Below are positions 18,175 through 28,291 of a DNA stretch of 64,000 nucleotides, in pieces. The notes beneath the pieces are model-generated. The model did no database searches, was not told the origin of the DNA, and was given only the letters and a program-made list of their open reading frames with translations. How positions within the stretch are numbered: position 1 is the stretch's first letter; every line of letters begins with the position of its first letter. Source of the stretch: Idiomarina sp. MD25a (GTDB lineage Bacteria; Pseudomonadota; Gammaproteobacteria; Enterobacterales; Alteromonadaceae); NCBI RefSeq assembly GCF_001870515.1, contig NZ_MDGT01000002.1, positions 124,066 to 188,065 on the forward strand, in the 5' to 3' direction. The position numbers and the translations under genes were made by a program.

Positions 18175-18480
18175 ATGAGCGTCACTCGCGAGTTTTCAGC
18201 GGACCAAAAGCAGTTAATCATTTCCATAAAAGGAAAGTTTGATTTTAGCTTGGTTCAAGAGTTTAGGCAGGCCTACAGCCATATTGGCGACAGTGAGCCT
18301 TTAGTTATTATTGACTTACGTGAAACCGAATATCTTGATAGCTCAGCATTGGGGATGTTGCTAAACATGAGAAAATCACTAGGCAGCACCGTTAAAGGGA
18401 TTCACTTGATTAACGCGCGCCCTGAAGTAAAACGTATCCTCGATATCTCTCGGTTCGAAAAAATGTTTACCATTGCATAA
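18175..18480 (+). CDS. STAS-domain anti-anti-sigma factor
   Basis: A 101-residue STAS protein of the SpoIIAA/RsbV/HsbA kind. The segment ETEYLDSSALGMLLNMRKSL carries the Ser pair (56/57) that is phosphorylated by the anti-sigma kinase and dephosphorylated by a PP2C phosphatase in this family. A strong GGGGAAG ribosome site precedes the ATG. Its stop overlaps the start of the next gene (TAATG), so it is translationally coupled to the phosphatase/kinase that probably acts on it. The arrangement resembles the HsbA/HsbR pair of Pseudomonas. Confidence 0.92.
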   Translation: MSVTREFSADQKQLIISIKGKFDFSLVQEFRQAYSHIGDSEPLVIIDLRETEYLDSSALGMLLNMRKSLGSTVKGIHLINARPEVKRILDISRFEKMFTIA

Positions 18481-20162
18481 TGAAAGTTCTGGTAGTCGAC
18501 GATCAAAAAGCCAACCAGATCATGCTGACGGGGTTACTCGAATCTTTTGGGCATGAAGTGGTCTGTGCGAACAACGGTCGTGAGGCGCTAGATGCTTTCG
18601 AGCAGGTGCAACCACAATTAGTACTGCTTGATGTAATGATGCCAGAAATGGATGGTTTTGAGACGGCTCCGCGACTCAAAGCCATGTCTGGCAATATCCA
18701 CTTGCCGATTATTTTTCTTACGGCTCTAGATTCGCAAGAAACATTATTGGAATGTTTAAAAGTCGGCGGCGATGACTTTCTCAGCATCCCGTTTGAACCC
18801 GTGATACTGCAAGCCAAAGTTAATGCACACGCACGAGTTCGCGAGCTAAGTTATTCATTGGTACAAAAAAACAGGACACTCGCTTGGCACTCTGCTCGTA
18901 TGGAGCGTGAGCAAAACGTGGTGCAGCATATGCTAGAGAATGCGCTCGCCGAAAATCAGTTGCAGCAGCCCTTCGTGAAAAGCTATCTACGCCCAACGAG
19001 TAGCTTTAACGGGGATGTTTGCCTCGGGCGGGTTGGTCCCTTCGGCAATTACTATTTGTTCTTGGGTGATTTCACGGGGCATGGTCTTGCTCCGGCCACA
19101 GGCGCTTTACCGGTCGCGCAGGCATTTTTTAGTATGGCCGAGCGTGGCTTGTCGGTCGGTGACATGGTGACTGAGTTTAACAGCCGACTCTATAAAGTAC
19201 TGCCAGATGATATGTTTTGTGCCGCACTGGTGGTCGAAATGTCCGCGAATGGCGATAGAATCAGTTGTTGGAGTGGTGGCGTGCCCGATGCATTGTTGCT
19301 CGATACGCAAGGGCAACTTGAGCATCGTATTAAACCACAGCATATGGCACTAGGGATCCTACCACGCGCGCAATTCAACAGTCAGTTAGAGCATTATTTT
19401 GTCACGCCCGGACAGCGCTTAGTGATGTTCAGTGATGGCGTAGTGGAGGCGTGTAACCATCAAGGAGAAATGATTGGTGAAGAGCGCTTCGCCGACTGGG
19501 TCACTGAAATGCTTGATTCAGAGTGTTCGGAAGCACAGTTTAGCGCCATTGTGGAGCGCATTGATAGCTTTACTGGTGATACACCACTCAATGATGATTT
19601 GTCGCTACTGTGTTTGAAATGCCAGGCAACGGGGCTAGAACCTCAGGCAAAGCCGCAGAATGAGTATAATCTTCCTTTTGAATTGCGCGTTGTGTTGACA
19701 GAACACGACATTCGCAATCGAGATCCTATGCAACGCATGGTCGACTCGCTGGCTAAGCTCGATGCATTGCAGCCGCACAAAACATCGTTGTACTTATTGT
19801 TCGCTGAGAGTTTCAACAATCTTTTGGAGCACTCGGTGCTCGATATGCAGTCTGAGCTTAAACAGCAAGAGAGTTTTGAGCGTTATTACGAGGAGAGACA
19901 ATCGCGTATTGAGCAATTACAAGGTTTGGAAATATACTTTGATATTGATTACCACCCGACCTCACAGCAATTATCATTTACGCTATCGTCAAATACTGAA
20001 CACCGATTCGATGGAAAGCACGCGGGCAATTCCGCTAATGAATCAGAGGATACTTTTGGTCGTGGGATTAACCTGATAACTCAGGTAGCCGATGAGGTTG
20101 AGTGGCGCGACGGCGGCTCACTACTGTATGTCAGGTACTCGCTCAGCCGCCCGCTCGCTTAA
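18480..20162 (+). CDS. Receiver-PP2C phosphatase-ATPase switch protein (HsbR-like)
   Basis: A 560-residue protein with three modules. Residues 1-125 are a receiver with D51 in VLLDVMMPEMDG, but the switch Lys is Ile103 (LSIPFEP instead of xKPF). Residues about 160-390 are a SpoIIE-type PP2C phosphatase with FLGDFTGHGLAPATG, MFSDGVVEA and NDDLSLL metal-binding acids. Residues about 400-560 are an anti-sigma-type HATPase with FAESFNNLLEHS (N-box) and FGRGINLI (G-box). By family, the C-terminal kinase would phosphorylate the STAS protein and the PP2C would reverse it under receiver control, freeing or holding a sigma factor or other partner. No Hpt protein is adjacent. Confidence 0.92.
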   Translation: MKVLVVDDQKANQIMLTGLLESFGHEVVCANNGREALDAFEQVQPQLVLLDVMMPEMDGFETAPRLKAMSGNIHLPIIFLTALDSQETLLECLKVGGDDFLSIPFEPVILQAKVNAHARVRELSYSLVQKNRTLAWHSARMEREQNVVQHMLENALAENQLQQPFVKSYLRPTSSFNGDVCLGRVGPFGNYYLFLGDFTGHGLAPATGALPVAQAFFSMAERGLSVGDMVTEFNSRLYKVLPDDMFCAALVVEMSANGDRISCWSGGVPDALLLDTQGQLEHRIKPQHMALGILPRAQFNSQLEHYFVTPGQRLVMFSDGVVEACNHQGEMIGEERFADWVTEMLDSECSEAQFSAIVERIDSFTGDTPLNDDLSLLCLKCQATGLEPQAKPQNEYNLPFELRVVLTEHDIRNRDPMQRMVDSLAKLDALQPHKTSLYLLFAESFNNLLEHSVLDMQSELKQQESFERYYEERQSRIEQLQGLEIYFDIDYHPTSQQLSFTLSSNTEHRFDGKHAGNSANESEDTFGRGINLITQVADEVEWRDGGSLLYVRYSLSRPLA

Positions 20163-20478
20163 CACGATAGCCTTGGTCACTCAGCCACTTTTCGATGATG
20201 TCGCGTTGATCACCTTGTAGCTCTATCACATAGTCTTTAACTGACCCACCTACACCGCATTGTTGTTTAAGCTTTTTAGCGACTTGTTTGAGCTCATCAT
20301 GAGGTAGTGCAAGCCCTTTGACCAAAGTGACCCCTTTTCCTTTGCGTCCTTTTGTTTCTCGTTGTAAACGCACAATCCCATCGCCCTCAGGAATATCCTC
20401 GGGGTCAGGTTCAGGGTCGATGCGTCCGTGATCGGTGCTGTATACCATCTGCGAGAGTTTATCTTTCCAGTCTGACAT
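20143..20478 (-). CDS. yciH: SUI1-family translation factor YciH
   Basis: A 111-residue eIF1/SUI1 homologue. The segment GKGVTLVKGLALPHDELKQV and CGVGGSVKDYVIELQGDQRD are the family core. In E. coli, YciH affects start-codon fidelity in vitro, and its physiological role is unclear. Last gene of a leftward group of three, 6 bases after the membrane-anchored protein gene. Its 3' end overlaps the convergent PP2C gene by 20 bases. Confidence 0.93.
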   Translation of the reverse strand: MSDWKDKLSQMVYSTDHGRIDPEPDPEDIPEGDGIVRLQRETKGRKGKGVTLVKGLALPHDELKQVAKKLKQQCGVGGSVKDYVIELQGDQRDIIEKWLSDQGYRVKRAGG

Positions 20479-20484
20479 GCCGAG

Positions 20485-21240
20485 TTACCACTTTTTCTTC
20501 GGTTGGAATAGTTCTTCAAGTTCGTCGCTTTTACGTTTGCGCGCATCATTACTATTAGCATCGCGGAGTTCGCTGGTTATTTGCTCTAATGATGCCTGAA
20601 TTTGCTCATGACGTCGCTGAGTATATTCGTCACTGTATGTATGCTCATCGATAGTGCGTAGCGCTTTCTCGTAATACTGACGTGCTGAGCCAAGCATATT
20701 GCTATTGTATGCGTTTTCGCCCCGTTTGATTAAAGTCTCGATGCTAATTTTAAGTTGCAACTTTTGTAAGCGCTGATCTTCCGTATTGTATACCTGTGTG
20801 TCAACACGACCTTTGGCATGCTCGCTACGAAGGGCACTACGTAGGCGTTTGAGCGCGTTAATCATGGCAATAATTTGTTTATCATTATGCGGCAACTCGA
20901 AATCTTCAGAAATGAGCGAGGTATCGTTTACGTCTAGGCCTTTTAAACGCGTTTCATACTCATGTATACGATCTTTAAGCGCCTCTGAAGGCATGACATC
21001 GTTCATGTTGATTAATAAATCTTTAGCGCGCGCGTTCAGTAGTGCATAGACCGACTTGCCAATCGGAAAGTAGCCGGTAATGTTGATTAGGTCTTCAACC
21101 TGATCAAGCACTGCACGAAACTTGGCGTAACGTTGTCTGCGTTCTAAATTTTGTTTCTGTCGATATTGCTGTACGGCGCTGATCATAATGGCCATCAGCA
21201 CGAGTAACACAATCAGCGATATTATTATTGTATAAACCAT
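20485..21240 (-). CDS. Membrane-anchored coiled-coil protein, function unknown
   Basis: A 251-residue protein I do not recognise. Residues 1-23 are a single hydrophobic segment (TIIISLIVLLVLMAIM) followed by basic residues, so the bulk should be cytoplasmic. The rest is charged and helical (likely coiled coil), including a TPR-like segment about residues 168-215 (LIKRGENAYNSNMLGSARQYYEKALRTI). The acidic/basic C-terminus ends EELFQPKKKW. It lies between a soluble histidine kinase (30-base gap) and yciH (6-base gap). A scaffold for the kinase is a guess from position only. Confidence 0.78.
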   Translation of the reverse strand: MVYTIIISLIVLLVLMAIMISAVQQYRQKQNLERRQRYAKFRAVLDQVEDLINITGYFPIGKSVYALLNARAKDLLINMNDVMPSEALKDRIHEYETRLKGLDVNDTSLISEDFELPHNDKQIIAMINALKRLRSALRSEHAKGRVDTQVYNTEDQRLQKLQLKISIETLIKRGENAYNSNMLGSARQYYEKALRTIDEHTYSDEYTQRRHEQIQASLEQITSELRDANSNDARKRKSDELEELFQPKKKW

Positions 21241-21270
21241 AATTTGAGTCTGTCGCTACTATCTAAAAGG

Positions 21271-21951
21271 TTAGGGTAGGTATAGCGTAAAACGACTACC
21301 ACCTAACGAGCTAGAATTCTCCAATTTAATATATCCATGCTGTCCCTTGTATTCATGCGCTTCCGCTATCAATCGAGCAAAATAGAGTCCGAGCCCAGTG
21401 CGGCTGCCTTCCATGTCTAAGTAGCGCGGCTGCAGGTCGTTTAGAGCGAGTAATGAGTCTGGATAGCCAGGGCCGTTATCCTCTATCGTAATGGAACATC
21501 CACGATCTGCAACACGTTTGGCTTTTATAATAAGCTTATCGGCGGTGTAGCGCATAGCATTAATGAATACATCGTTTAAAACTTGTGTGATTAATGCTCT
21601 ATCGCCGACGAAAAAGATATCATCGGCGATGTCAGCCGTAAGCGTTATAGACCTACTTTCGCTGTAAAATCGATTGTTCATCACCAGCTCTTCAATCACC
21701 TCATCTAGATACGTTTGCTCACTCTCAATTTGCAATGAGCCCTGTTGTCGGTAAAGTGCAAGTAGTTGTACAAGGTTCGTGTTAATGCGCTGTGCCTCGT
21801 AGTGCATGTGCGCTAGTTCGCCCTGAGTTTCAGTGTCAGTAACTTTACCTGCGACATCCTCGAGCTGTTGTACAAGTAACCCCAAAGAATTTTTCATGTC
21901 GTGCACCGACACAGCGAGTAATGTGGAAAAATCAATGGACGGTTTGGACAT
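21271..21951 (-). CDS. Soluble sensor histidine kinase without input domain
   Basis: A 226-residue cytoplasmic kinase. The candidate phosphoacceptor His17 lies in VSVHDMKNSLG, followed by a helical bundle, and the HATPase domain covers about residues 100-226 with FINAMRYTA (N-box), IEDNGPGYPD (G1) and RTGLGLYFARLI (G2). There is no membrane or PAS region, so input must come from a partner protein, possibly the membrane-anchored product of the next gene. No response regulator is adjacent on this strand. Confidence 0.88.
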   Translation of the reverse strand: MSKPSIDFSTLLAVSVHDMKNSLGLLVQQLEDVAGKVTDTETQGELAHMHYEAQRINTNLVQLLALYRQQGSLQIESEQTYLDEVIEELVMNNRFYSESRSITLTADIADDIFFVGDRALITQVLNDVFINAMRYTADKLIIKAKRVADRGCSITIEDNGPGYPDSLLALNDLQPRYLDMEGSRTGLGLYFARLIAEAHEYKGQHGYIKLENSSSLGGSRFTLYLP

Positions 21952-22011
21952 GCGTGCCTCTATCGATTATTGCAGAATGCGTTTGGCATAGGATTCAAAT
22001 TTAATATATGA

Positions 22012-23040
<1,029 letters not shown>

Positions 23041-23050
23041 GCCAGCGCGG

Positions 23051-24424
23051 TTAGCACTCGATGATGTTAACCGCTAAGCCACCTCGGGCAGTTTCTTTAT
23101 ACTTAGTTTTCATATCGTTGCCGGTTTCCCACATAGTCTTGATGACTTTATCAAGCGAGACCTTGTGGTCACCGGTACCGCGCATGGCAAGTCGAGCAGC
23201 ATTAATTGCTTTAATGGCGCCCATCGCGTTGCGTTCAATACAGGGAACCTGCACTAGGCCTCCGACAGGATCACAGGTAAGACCTAAGTTATGTTCCATG
23301 CCAATTTCGGCCGCATTTTCGACGGTTAGGGCCGAGCCCCCCATGTACTCAGCAAGACCCGCGGCAGCCATTGAACAGGCTACACCGACTTCACCTTGGC
23401 AACCCACTTCTGCACCCGATATCGACGCATTTTTCTTGTACAAAATGCCAATCGCAGCAGAGGTTAACAAGAATCGAACCACAGAATCTTCATCTAAAGT
23501 TTCGATGAACTTATCGGCATAACTCATCACTGCCGGTACGATACCCGCAGCGCCATTGGTCGGTGCAGTTACAATACGACCACCTGCCGCATTTTCCTCA
23601 TTTACAGCCAGCGCAAATAGATCCACCCAATCCATAAACTGCATGGGTTCGGTCGATTTCTCTTTTTTCAAACGTTGATACAAACAAGAGGCGCGACGTC
23701 TGACTTTTAAGCCGCCTGGTAGAATACCCTCGGTGTTAATACCGTTCTCGATGCTTTGTTGCATCGTGCGCCAAATTTTCATTAGACCCGAACGAATTTC
23801 GTCTTCCGTTCTAAATACTTTCTCATTTGCCATCATTAGTGAGCTGATGCGCATACCTGTATCTTTAGTATGTTGAAGCAATTCAGCCGCAGTGTCGAAC
23901 GGGTAGGGGATTGGCTTATCCGACTGCTCAATGGCCTCTTCAAGTGTCTCGTCAAAGTCTTCGTCACGTACGATGAACCCGCCACCGATGGAGTAGTAAA
24001 GATCTTTGTAAATAACCTCACCTTGTTTGAGGAGTCTTAGCTCCATTGCATTCGCATGCTTAGGCATGGTTTTACGGCGATGGAAAACGATGGCGCCTTC
24101 TTTTGGAAAGTCGACTTCTTTCTCTTTAAGTAATACCAGCTTCTCCGTATCTCGGGTCTGCGCGAGAAAGTTTTCGACATTATCGGTATCCACAGTCTCA
24201 GGCAGCTCACCGGCTAAGCCCAAGATGACGGCTTTACCTGTACCATGGCCTTTACCGGTTTGGCCTAACGAGCCAAATAGCTCAACTTCAATACCGTCAG
24301 CGTCAGCAAGAACGCCTTTTTCCTTGGCTGCTTCTAAAAAATAATAGGCAGCTTTCATCGGCCCTACCGTGTGAGAGCTCGATGGACCGATTCCTATTTT
24401 ATAGATATCAAAAACACTGATCAT
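23051..24424 (-). CDS. sdaA: L-serine ammonia-lyase
   Basis: Deaminates L-serine to pyruvate and ammonia with a 4Fe-4S cluster. The 457-residue single-chain form holds the beta domain (from [20 protein letters not shown]) and the alpha domain ([46 protein letters not shown]) with the cluster cysteines. The C-terminus includes GLAVNIIEC. The length matches E. coli SdaA/SdaB. Single gene, convergent with cysB. Confidence 0.96.
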   Translation of the reverse strand: MISVFDIYKIGIGPSSSHTVGPMKAAYYFLEAAKEKGVLADADGIEVELFGSLGQTGKGHGTGKAVILGLAGELPETVDTDNVENFLAQTRDTEKLVLLKEKEVDFPKEGAIVFHRRKTMPKHANAMELRLLKQGEVIYKDLYYSIGGGFIVRDEDFDETLEEAIEQSDKPIPYPFDTAAELLQHTKDTGMRISSLMMANEKVFRTEDEIRSGLMKIWRTMQQSIENGINTEGILPGGLKVRRRASCLYQRLKKEKSTEPMQFMDWVDLFALAVNEENAAGGRIVTAPTNGAAGIVPAVMSYADKFIETLDEDSVVRFLLTSAAIGILYKKNASISGAEVGCQGEVGVACSMAAAGLAEYMGGSALTVENAAEIGMEHNLGLTCDPVGGLVQVPCIERNAMGAIKAINAARLAMRGTGDHKVSLDKVIKTMWETGNDMKTKYKETARGGLAVNIIEC

Positions 24425-24550
24425 ACATCTGACCCATTGGTTAATTCGAGAAATTGCATCTATTGTCGCATGCTTGCCACCCGGTCTGGCAAGTAAAATT
24501 GCGGAATAATATAGAAATGAGAAGTATAGCCCACCTCGGGCATTTAATCG

Positions 24551-25162
24551 CTAATTGAGTGGACTTACCTGTTGTTTTAGTTCGGGCTGCAAATGTTCAG
24601 CAAGTTCACGCAAAATGCCCGCTGTGGCCCCCCAAATATTGCGATGCTGCCATGGAATAAAGTAGACACGATCGTAGATGAATTTACGGATTCGATAAGC
24701 GTAATGATTATATGGATCAAGGATATCGGCTAACGGCACTTCAAATATCTCAGCAACTTCGCTAGGTTGGCGACTAAGCTCATGTTGGATGCGAGCAAAG
24801 CCAATAAAAGGCCGAATGTTGTAATAACTTAATACAGGATAGTCCTGTAAACGACCAATGACTTCAATGTTATCTCGACTTAAGCCGATTTCCTCTTCAG
24901 TCTCACGCAGCGCTGTCTCTAGTAAGTGACGATCAGATGAGTCGAAGCGTCCACCTGGGAAGCTGATTTGTCCAGCATGTTTACGTAGCGTCTTGGCGCG
25001 TTGGGTTAGTAATAGCGATAAACCGTGGGGACGTTCAACGAGCAAAATCATTACCGCGGCAGGGCGCAGCTTTTGTTTCAGTACGTTATCCACACGACGC
25101 TCAATGCTGGGCGATGGTTGCAAGTTAAAGCGGCGCAAAAATTCGTTACGGGTTTTAATCAT
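24551..25162 (-). CDS. nudL: CoA pyrophosphatase, Nudix family
   Basis: A 203-residue Nudix hydrolase that probably cleaves CoA to phosphopantetheine and 3',5'-ADP. The Nudix box runs from GGRFDSSD through ALRETEEEIGLS, preceded by the CoA-type segment LTQRAKTLRKHAGQISFPGG. The ATG at 25162 is chosen: it gives the family N-terminus and overlaps the pabB stop by 8 bases, as for a coupled gene. The open frame upstream (to 25240) is inside pabB and not family-like. Confidence 0.9.
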   Translation of the reverse strand: MIKTRNEFLRRFNLQPSPSIERRVDNVLKQKLRPAAVMILLVERPHGLSLLLTQRAKTLRKHAGQISFPGGRFDSSDRHLLETALRETEEEIGLSRDNIEVIGRLQDYPVLSYYNIRPFIGFARIQHELSRQPSEVAEIFEVPLADILDPYNHYAYRIRKFIYDRVYFIPWQHRNIWGATAGILRELAEHLQPELKQQVSPLN

Positions 25163-26582
25163 CAGTCGACTCCAGCACGGGTAGAATACGCGCGACCTTA
25201 TCAAAGGTTTCTTGATACTCTTCGCCTCCATCGGAATCATAAACTAAACCGCCGCCCGCCCAGCAGTGCAGTGAGCCGCGCTCGGCAATCAAAGTGCGTA
25301 TGGTAATACTACTATCACTGTTACCTGTGACGCAGACATACCCCATAGAACCACAGTAGACATTGCGGCGGTTGGGTTCTAACTCCTCAATGATCTCCAT
25401 TGCTCGTACTTTGGGCGCCCCGGTAATCGACCCGCCTGGGAAAGCGCCGCCCCACAATAGAAAGGTATCACTGTGAGGTTTTAATTGACCCACAATCGTA
25501 GAGACCAAGTGATGCACCGCTGGAAAGCTTTCAATTGCAAATAACTTGGGTACCTTAACGGAGTTGGGCAGACAATGCTTACTCAAGTCATTACGCAATA
25601 AATCAACAATCATCAGATTTTCTGCGCGATCTTTCTCAGCATTGATAAGCGCAGTGCGATTGGCTTCATCTTGTTGTGCTGATGTGCTGCGTGGTCGTGT
25701 ACCTTTAATTGGTTTGGTCTCGACTTGTCCTTGCGCGGAGACCGAGATAAACCGTTCAGGCGATACACTCAGGACGGCGCTTGACGGTAAACGCATAAAC
25801 GCGCTGAACGGTGCTCGATTGCTCTCTCGTAACCTCAGATATGCCAGCCACTCAGAGCCTTGATAGCGAGCACTGAAGCGTTGGGCTAGATTAATTTGAT
25901 AGCAGTCTCCCGCGGCTAAATAGGCTTTCACTGCGTCAAATCGCGCGAGATAATTTTCGGCAGACATATTACTCTGCCATCTTTCGGTGAGTTTGAACGG
26001 CGGAGGGGTATGGGTTGTGTCAGCTAACCACTCGCTCCGTTGTTCGGCAAACTCGGTTGTCGGGGCGAGTAAAAAGACGCGCTTTTGCTGTTTATCAATG
26101 ATCAGTGCGTTAACGTAGACACCAAATATCGCGTCGTCAGTCTCGTACTCAGCGGTATTTAACTCCGGTAGCCGCTCTAACTGGCGCCCTAGGTCGTAAC
26201 CCATTAAACCCGCAAGGCCACCACAAAATGGTAGCGTTTGAGTATCTCCATCGATTTGTAACTGCTCGCCTAACTGCTGATGCACGTGGCTCGCAGCGTC
26301 GATAAATGACGCCGCTGAGCTCCTGAGTTGCAAGGTTGTCTCGTCATTGACTCGATTCAGCGTGGTTGATTGACCTCGGGCCGATAAAACGTACTCGGGT
26401 TGTTTTAATAAAATATGATAACGACTATTGGGATGTTCGAAGGCTGCCGAATCCAACCAAAGGCTGTAATGATGCGCTTCGATAGTAGCAAAGCGTTGCT
26501 GAACCCAAAGATCCCAAGCCTCGACGTTAGCAGATTTAGCTGGAATCCCTTGTTCGGTTAGTTCGCGAAGTGTCAGTTGCAC
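25155..26582 (-). CDS. pabB: Aminodeoxychorismate synthase component I
   Basis: Makes 4-amino-4-deoxychorismate from chorismate with the amidotransferase PabA, for folate. The 475-residue protein has the chorismate-binding domain with ETKPIKGTRPRS. The Lys in PIKGT distinguishes it from anthranilate synthase, which has PIAGT. GGSITGAPKVRAMEIIEELE and YCGSMGYVCV are also present. No pabA nearby. First gene of a two-gene unit with nudL; GTG/TTG alternatives were not needed. Confidence 0.94.
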   Translation of the reverse strand: MQLTLRELTEQGIPAKSANVEAWDLWVQQRFATIEAHHYSLWLDSAAFEHPNSRYHILLKQPEYVLSARGQSTTLNRVNDETTLQLRSSAASFIDAASHVHQQLGEQLQIDGDTQTLPFCGGLAGLMGYDLGRQLERLPELNTAEYETDDAIFGVYVNALIIDKQQKRVFLLAPTTEFAEQRSEWLADTTHTPPPFKLTERWQSNMSAENYLARFDAVKAYLAAGDCYQINLAQRFSARYQGSEWLAYLRLRESNRAPFSAFMRLPSSAVLSVSPERFISVSAQGQVETKPIKGTRPRSTSAQQDEANRTALINAEKDRAENLMIVDLLRNDLSKHCLPNSVKVPKLFAIESFPAVHHLVSTIVGQLKPHSDTFLLWGGAFPGGSITGAPKVRAMEIIEELEPNRRNVYCGSMGYVCVTGNSDSSITIRTLIAERGSLHCWAGGGLVYDSDGGEEYQETFDKVARILPVLESTDD

Positions 26583-26764
26583 GGTGTCGTCTACCCCAAA
26601 AGTTTACGGCTCATACTGATGTTAATCGCAGTATACCATAGCCATTCAGCCAATCGTCTCTAGTCATCAGGATTTGAAAACGCTATTATGAGCAGCACAA
26701 TTCTGCCGCGTTACGTGCCTGTTTGCGGCGATATTAACATCATAGCTAAGCTGAGGTGCAGTGA

Positions 26765-28288
26765 ATGGCCATCATTCGTCAAAGTGATTTTATCGACAGT
26801 ATTGCAGACTCATTGCAGTACATTTCCTACTACCATCCTATCGACTTTATTCAAGCGCTCGATGAAGCTTATCAGCGTGAGCAGAGTGAGGCAGCAAAAA
26901 ACGCGATTGCGCAAGTGTTGACTAACTCGCGTATGTCCGCGCAAGGACACCGCCCGATATGCCAAGACACGGGTATCGTGACCTGCTTTGTCAAAGTGGG
27001 TATGGGCGTTCAGTGGGATAAAACGGATATGACGGTGCAACAGATGGTCGATGAGGGCACGCGTCGCGCTTACACCAACCCTGAGAATCCATTACGCGCA
27101 TCCATCGTTGCCGATCCCGCCGGTACGCGTAAAAACACAGGCGACAACACACCTGCGGTAGTGCATTTAGATATGGTGCCAGGCGATAAAGTCGAAGTGA
27201 TGATTGCAGCGAAGGGTGGTGGTTCAGAAAACAAATCAAAAATGGCAATGCTGAACCCGAGTGATTCGATTGCTGACTGGGTTGTTGAAACCTTACCGAA
27301 ACTGGGTGCAGGTTGGTGTCCACCAGGCATGCTTGGCATTGGCGTCGGTGGTACTGCAGAAAAATCAGCCGTGCTGGCAAAAGAATCCCTGATGGATCCC
27401 GTTGATATCCATGAGCTCATCGAACGTGGTCCTCAGAATGCTGAAGAAGAGTTGCGTCTAGAGATTTTTAACCGTGTTAATGCGTTGGGTATTGGTGCAC
27501 AGGGTTTAGGCGGCGTAACGACGGTATTGGATGTCAAAATTAAGTCACTGCCGACTCACGCAGCATCAAAGCCGGTCACGTTAATTCCAAATTGTGCTGC
27601 CACACGTCATGCGCACTTTACTCTTGATGGCTCAGGCCCTGCCGACTTAACACCGCCGAAATTAGAAGATTGGCCACAAGTGACATTTGAACTGGGTGAC
27701 GATGCCCGCCGTGTTAATTTGGACGAGGTCACAAAAGAAGATATCCAAGAATGGAAAATGGGCGAGACGGTGTTGTTATCGGGTAAACTATTGACTGGAC
27801 GTGATGCCGCTCATAAGCGCATTAAAGAGATGCTTGCTAATGGCGAAGAGCTACCGGTTGACTTCAATAATCGCTTTATCTATTACGTGGGTCCTGTTGA
27901 CCCAGTCGGTGAAGAGGTTGTCGGTCCGGCGGGTCCAACGACTTCAACACGGATGGATAAATTCACCGATATGATGCTCGAAGAGGCGGGCATTATTGGC
28001 ATGATCGGTAAAGCTGAGCGTGGTCCTGAAGCGGTTGAAAGTATTCGCAAGCATAAAGCGGTTTACCTGATGGCCGTGGGCGGCGCTGCTTACTTGGTGG
28101 CAAAAGCGATTAAGAAAGCGCGTGTAGTCGGTTTCGAAGACTTGGGCATGGAAGCTATCTATGAGTTTGAAGTTGAGGATATGCCTGTGACAGTGGCTGT
28201 CGACAGTGATGGTCAGAATGCCCATGAACAAGGCCCTGCGATCTGGAAGGTAAAAATTGCAGAGCTCGACGAAAAGCTAGGAGCATAA
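26765..28288 (+). CDS. fumA: Fumarate hydratase class I
   Basis: Iron-sulfur fumarase of the TCA cycle (fumarate to L-malate). The 507-residue one-chain enzyme has the alpha part (RPICQDTGIVTCFVKVG, with cluster Cys) and the beta part (VGPAGPTTSTRMD, GKAERGPEAVESI). Cys in NCAATRHAHF supplies another cluster ligand. The shorter length than E. coli FumA (548) fits the pseudomonad-type class I enzyme. The symbol is by family rather than orthology. Starts at ATG 26765 after GAGGTG. Confidence 0.93.
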   Translation: MAIIRQSDFIDSIADSLQYISYYHPIDFIQALDEAYQREQSEAAKNAIAQVLTNSRMSAQGHRPICQDTGIVTCFVKVGMGVQWDKTDMTVQQMVDEGTRRAYTNPENPLRASIVADPAGTRKNTGDNTPAVVHLDMVPGDKVEVMIAAKGGGSENKSKMAMLNPSDSIADWVVETLPKLGAGWCPPGMLGIGVGGTAEKSAVLAKESLMDPVDIHELIERGPQNAEEELRLEIFNRVNALGIGAQGLGGVTTVLDVKIKSLPTHAASKPVTLIPNCAATRHAHFTLDGSGPADLTPPKLEDWPQVTFELGDDARRVNLDEVTKEDIQEWKMGETVLLSGKLLTGRDAAHKRIKEMLANGEELPVDFNNRFIYYVGPVDPVGEEVVGPAGPTTSTRMDKFTDMMLEEAGIIGMIGKAERGPEAVESIRKHKAVYLMAVGGAAYLVAKAIKKARVVGFEDLGMEAIYEFEVEDMPVTVAVDSDGQNAHEQGPAIWKVKIAELDEKLGA

Positions 28289-28291
28289 ATC

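Noticed and set aside
17277-20162. Complete stress-sigma operon
   Set aside because: No sigma factor or anti-sigma gene apart from the fused protein, and no Hpt gene, is present in the window.
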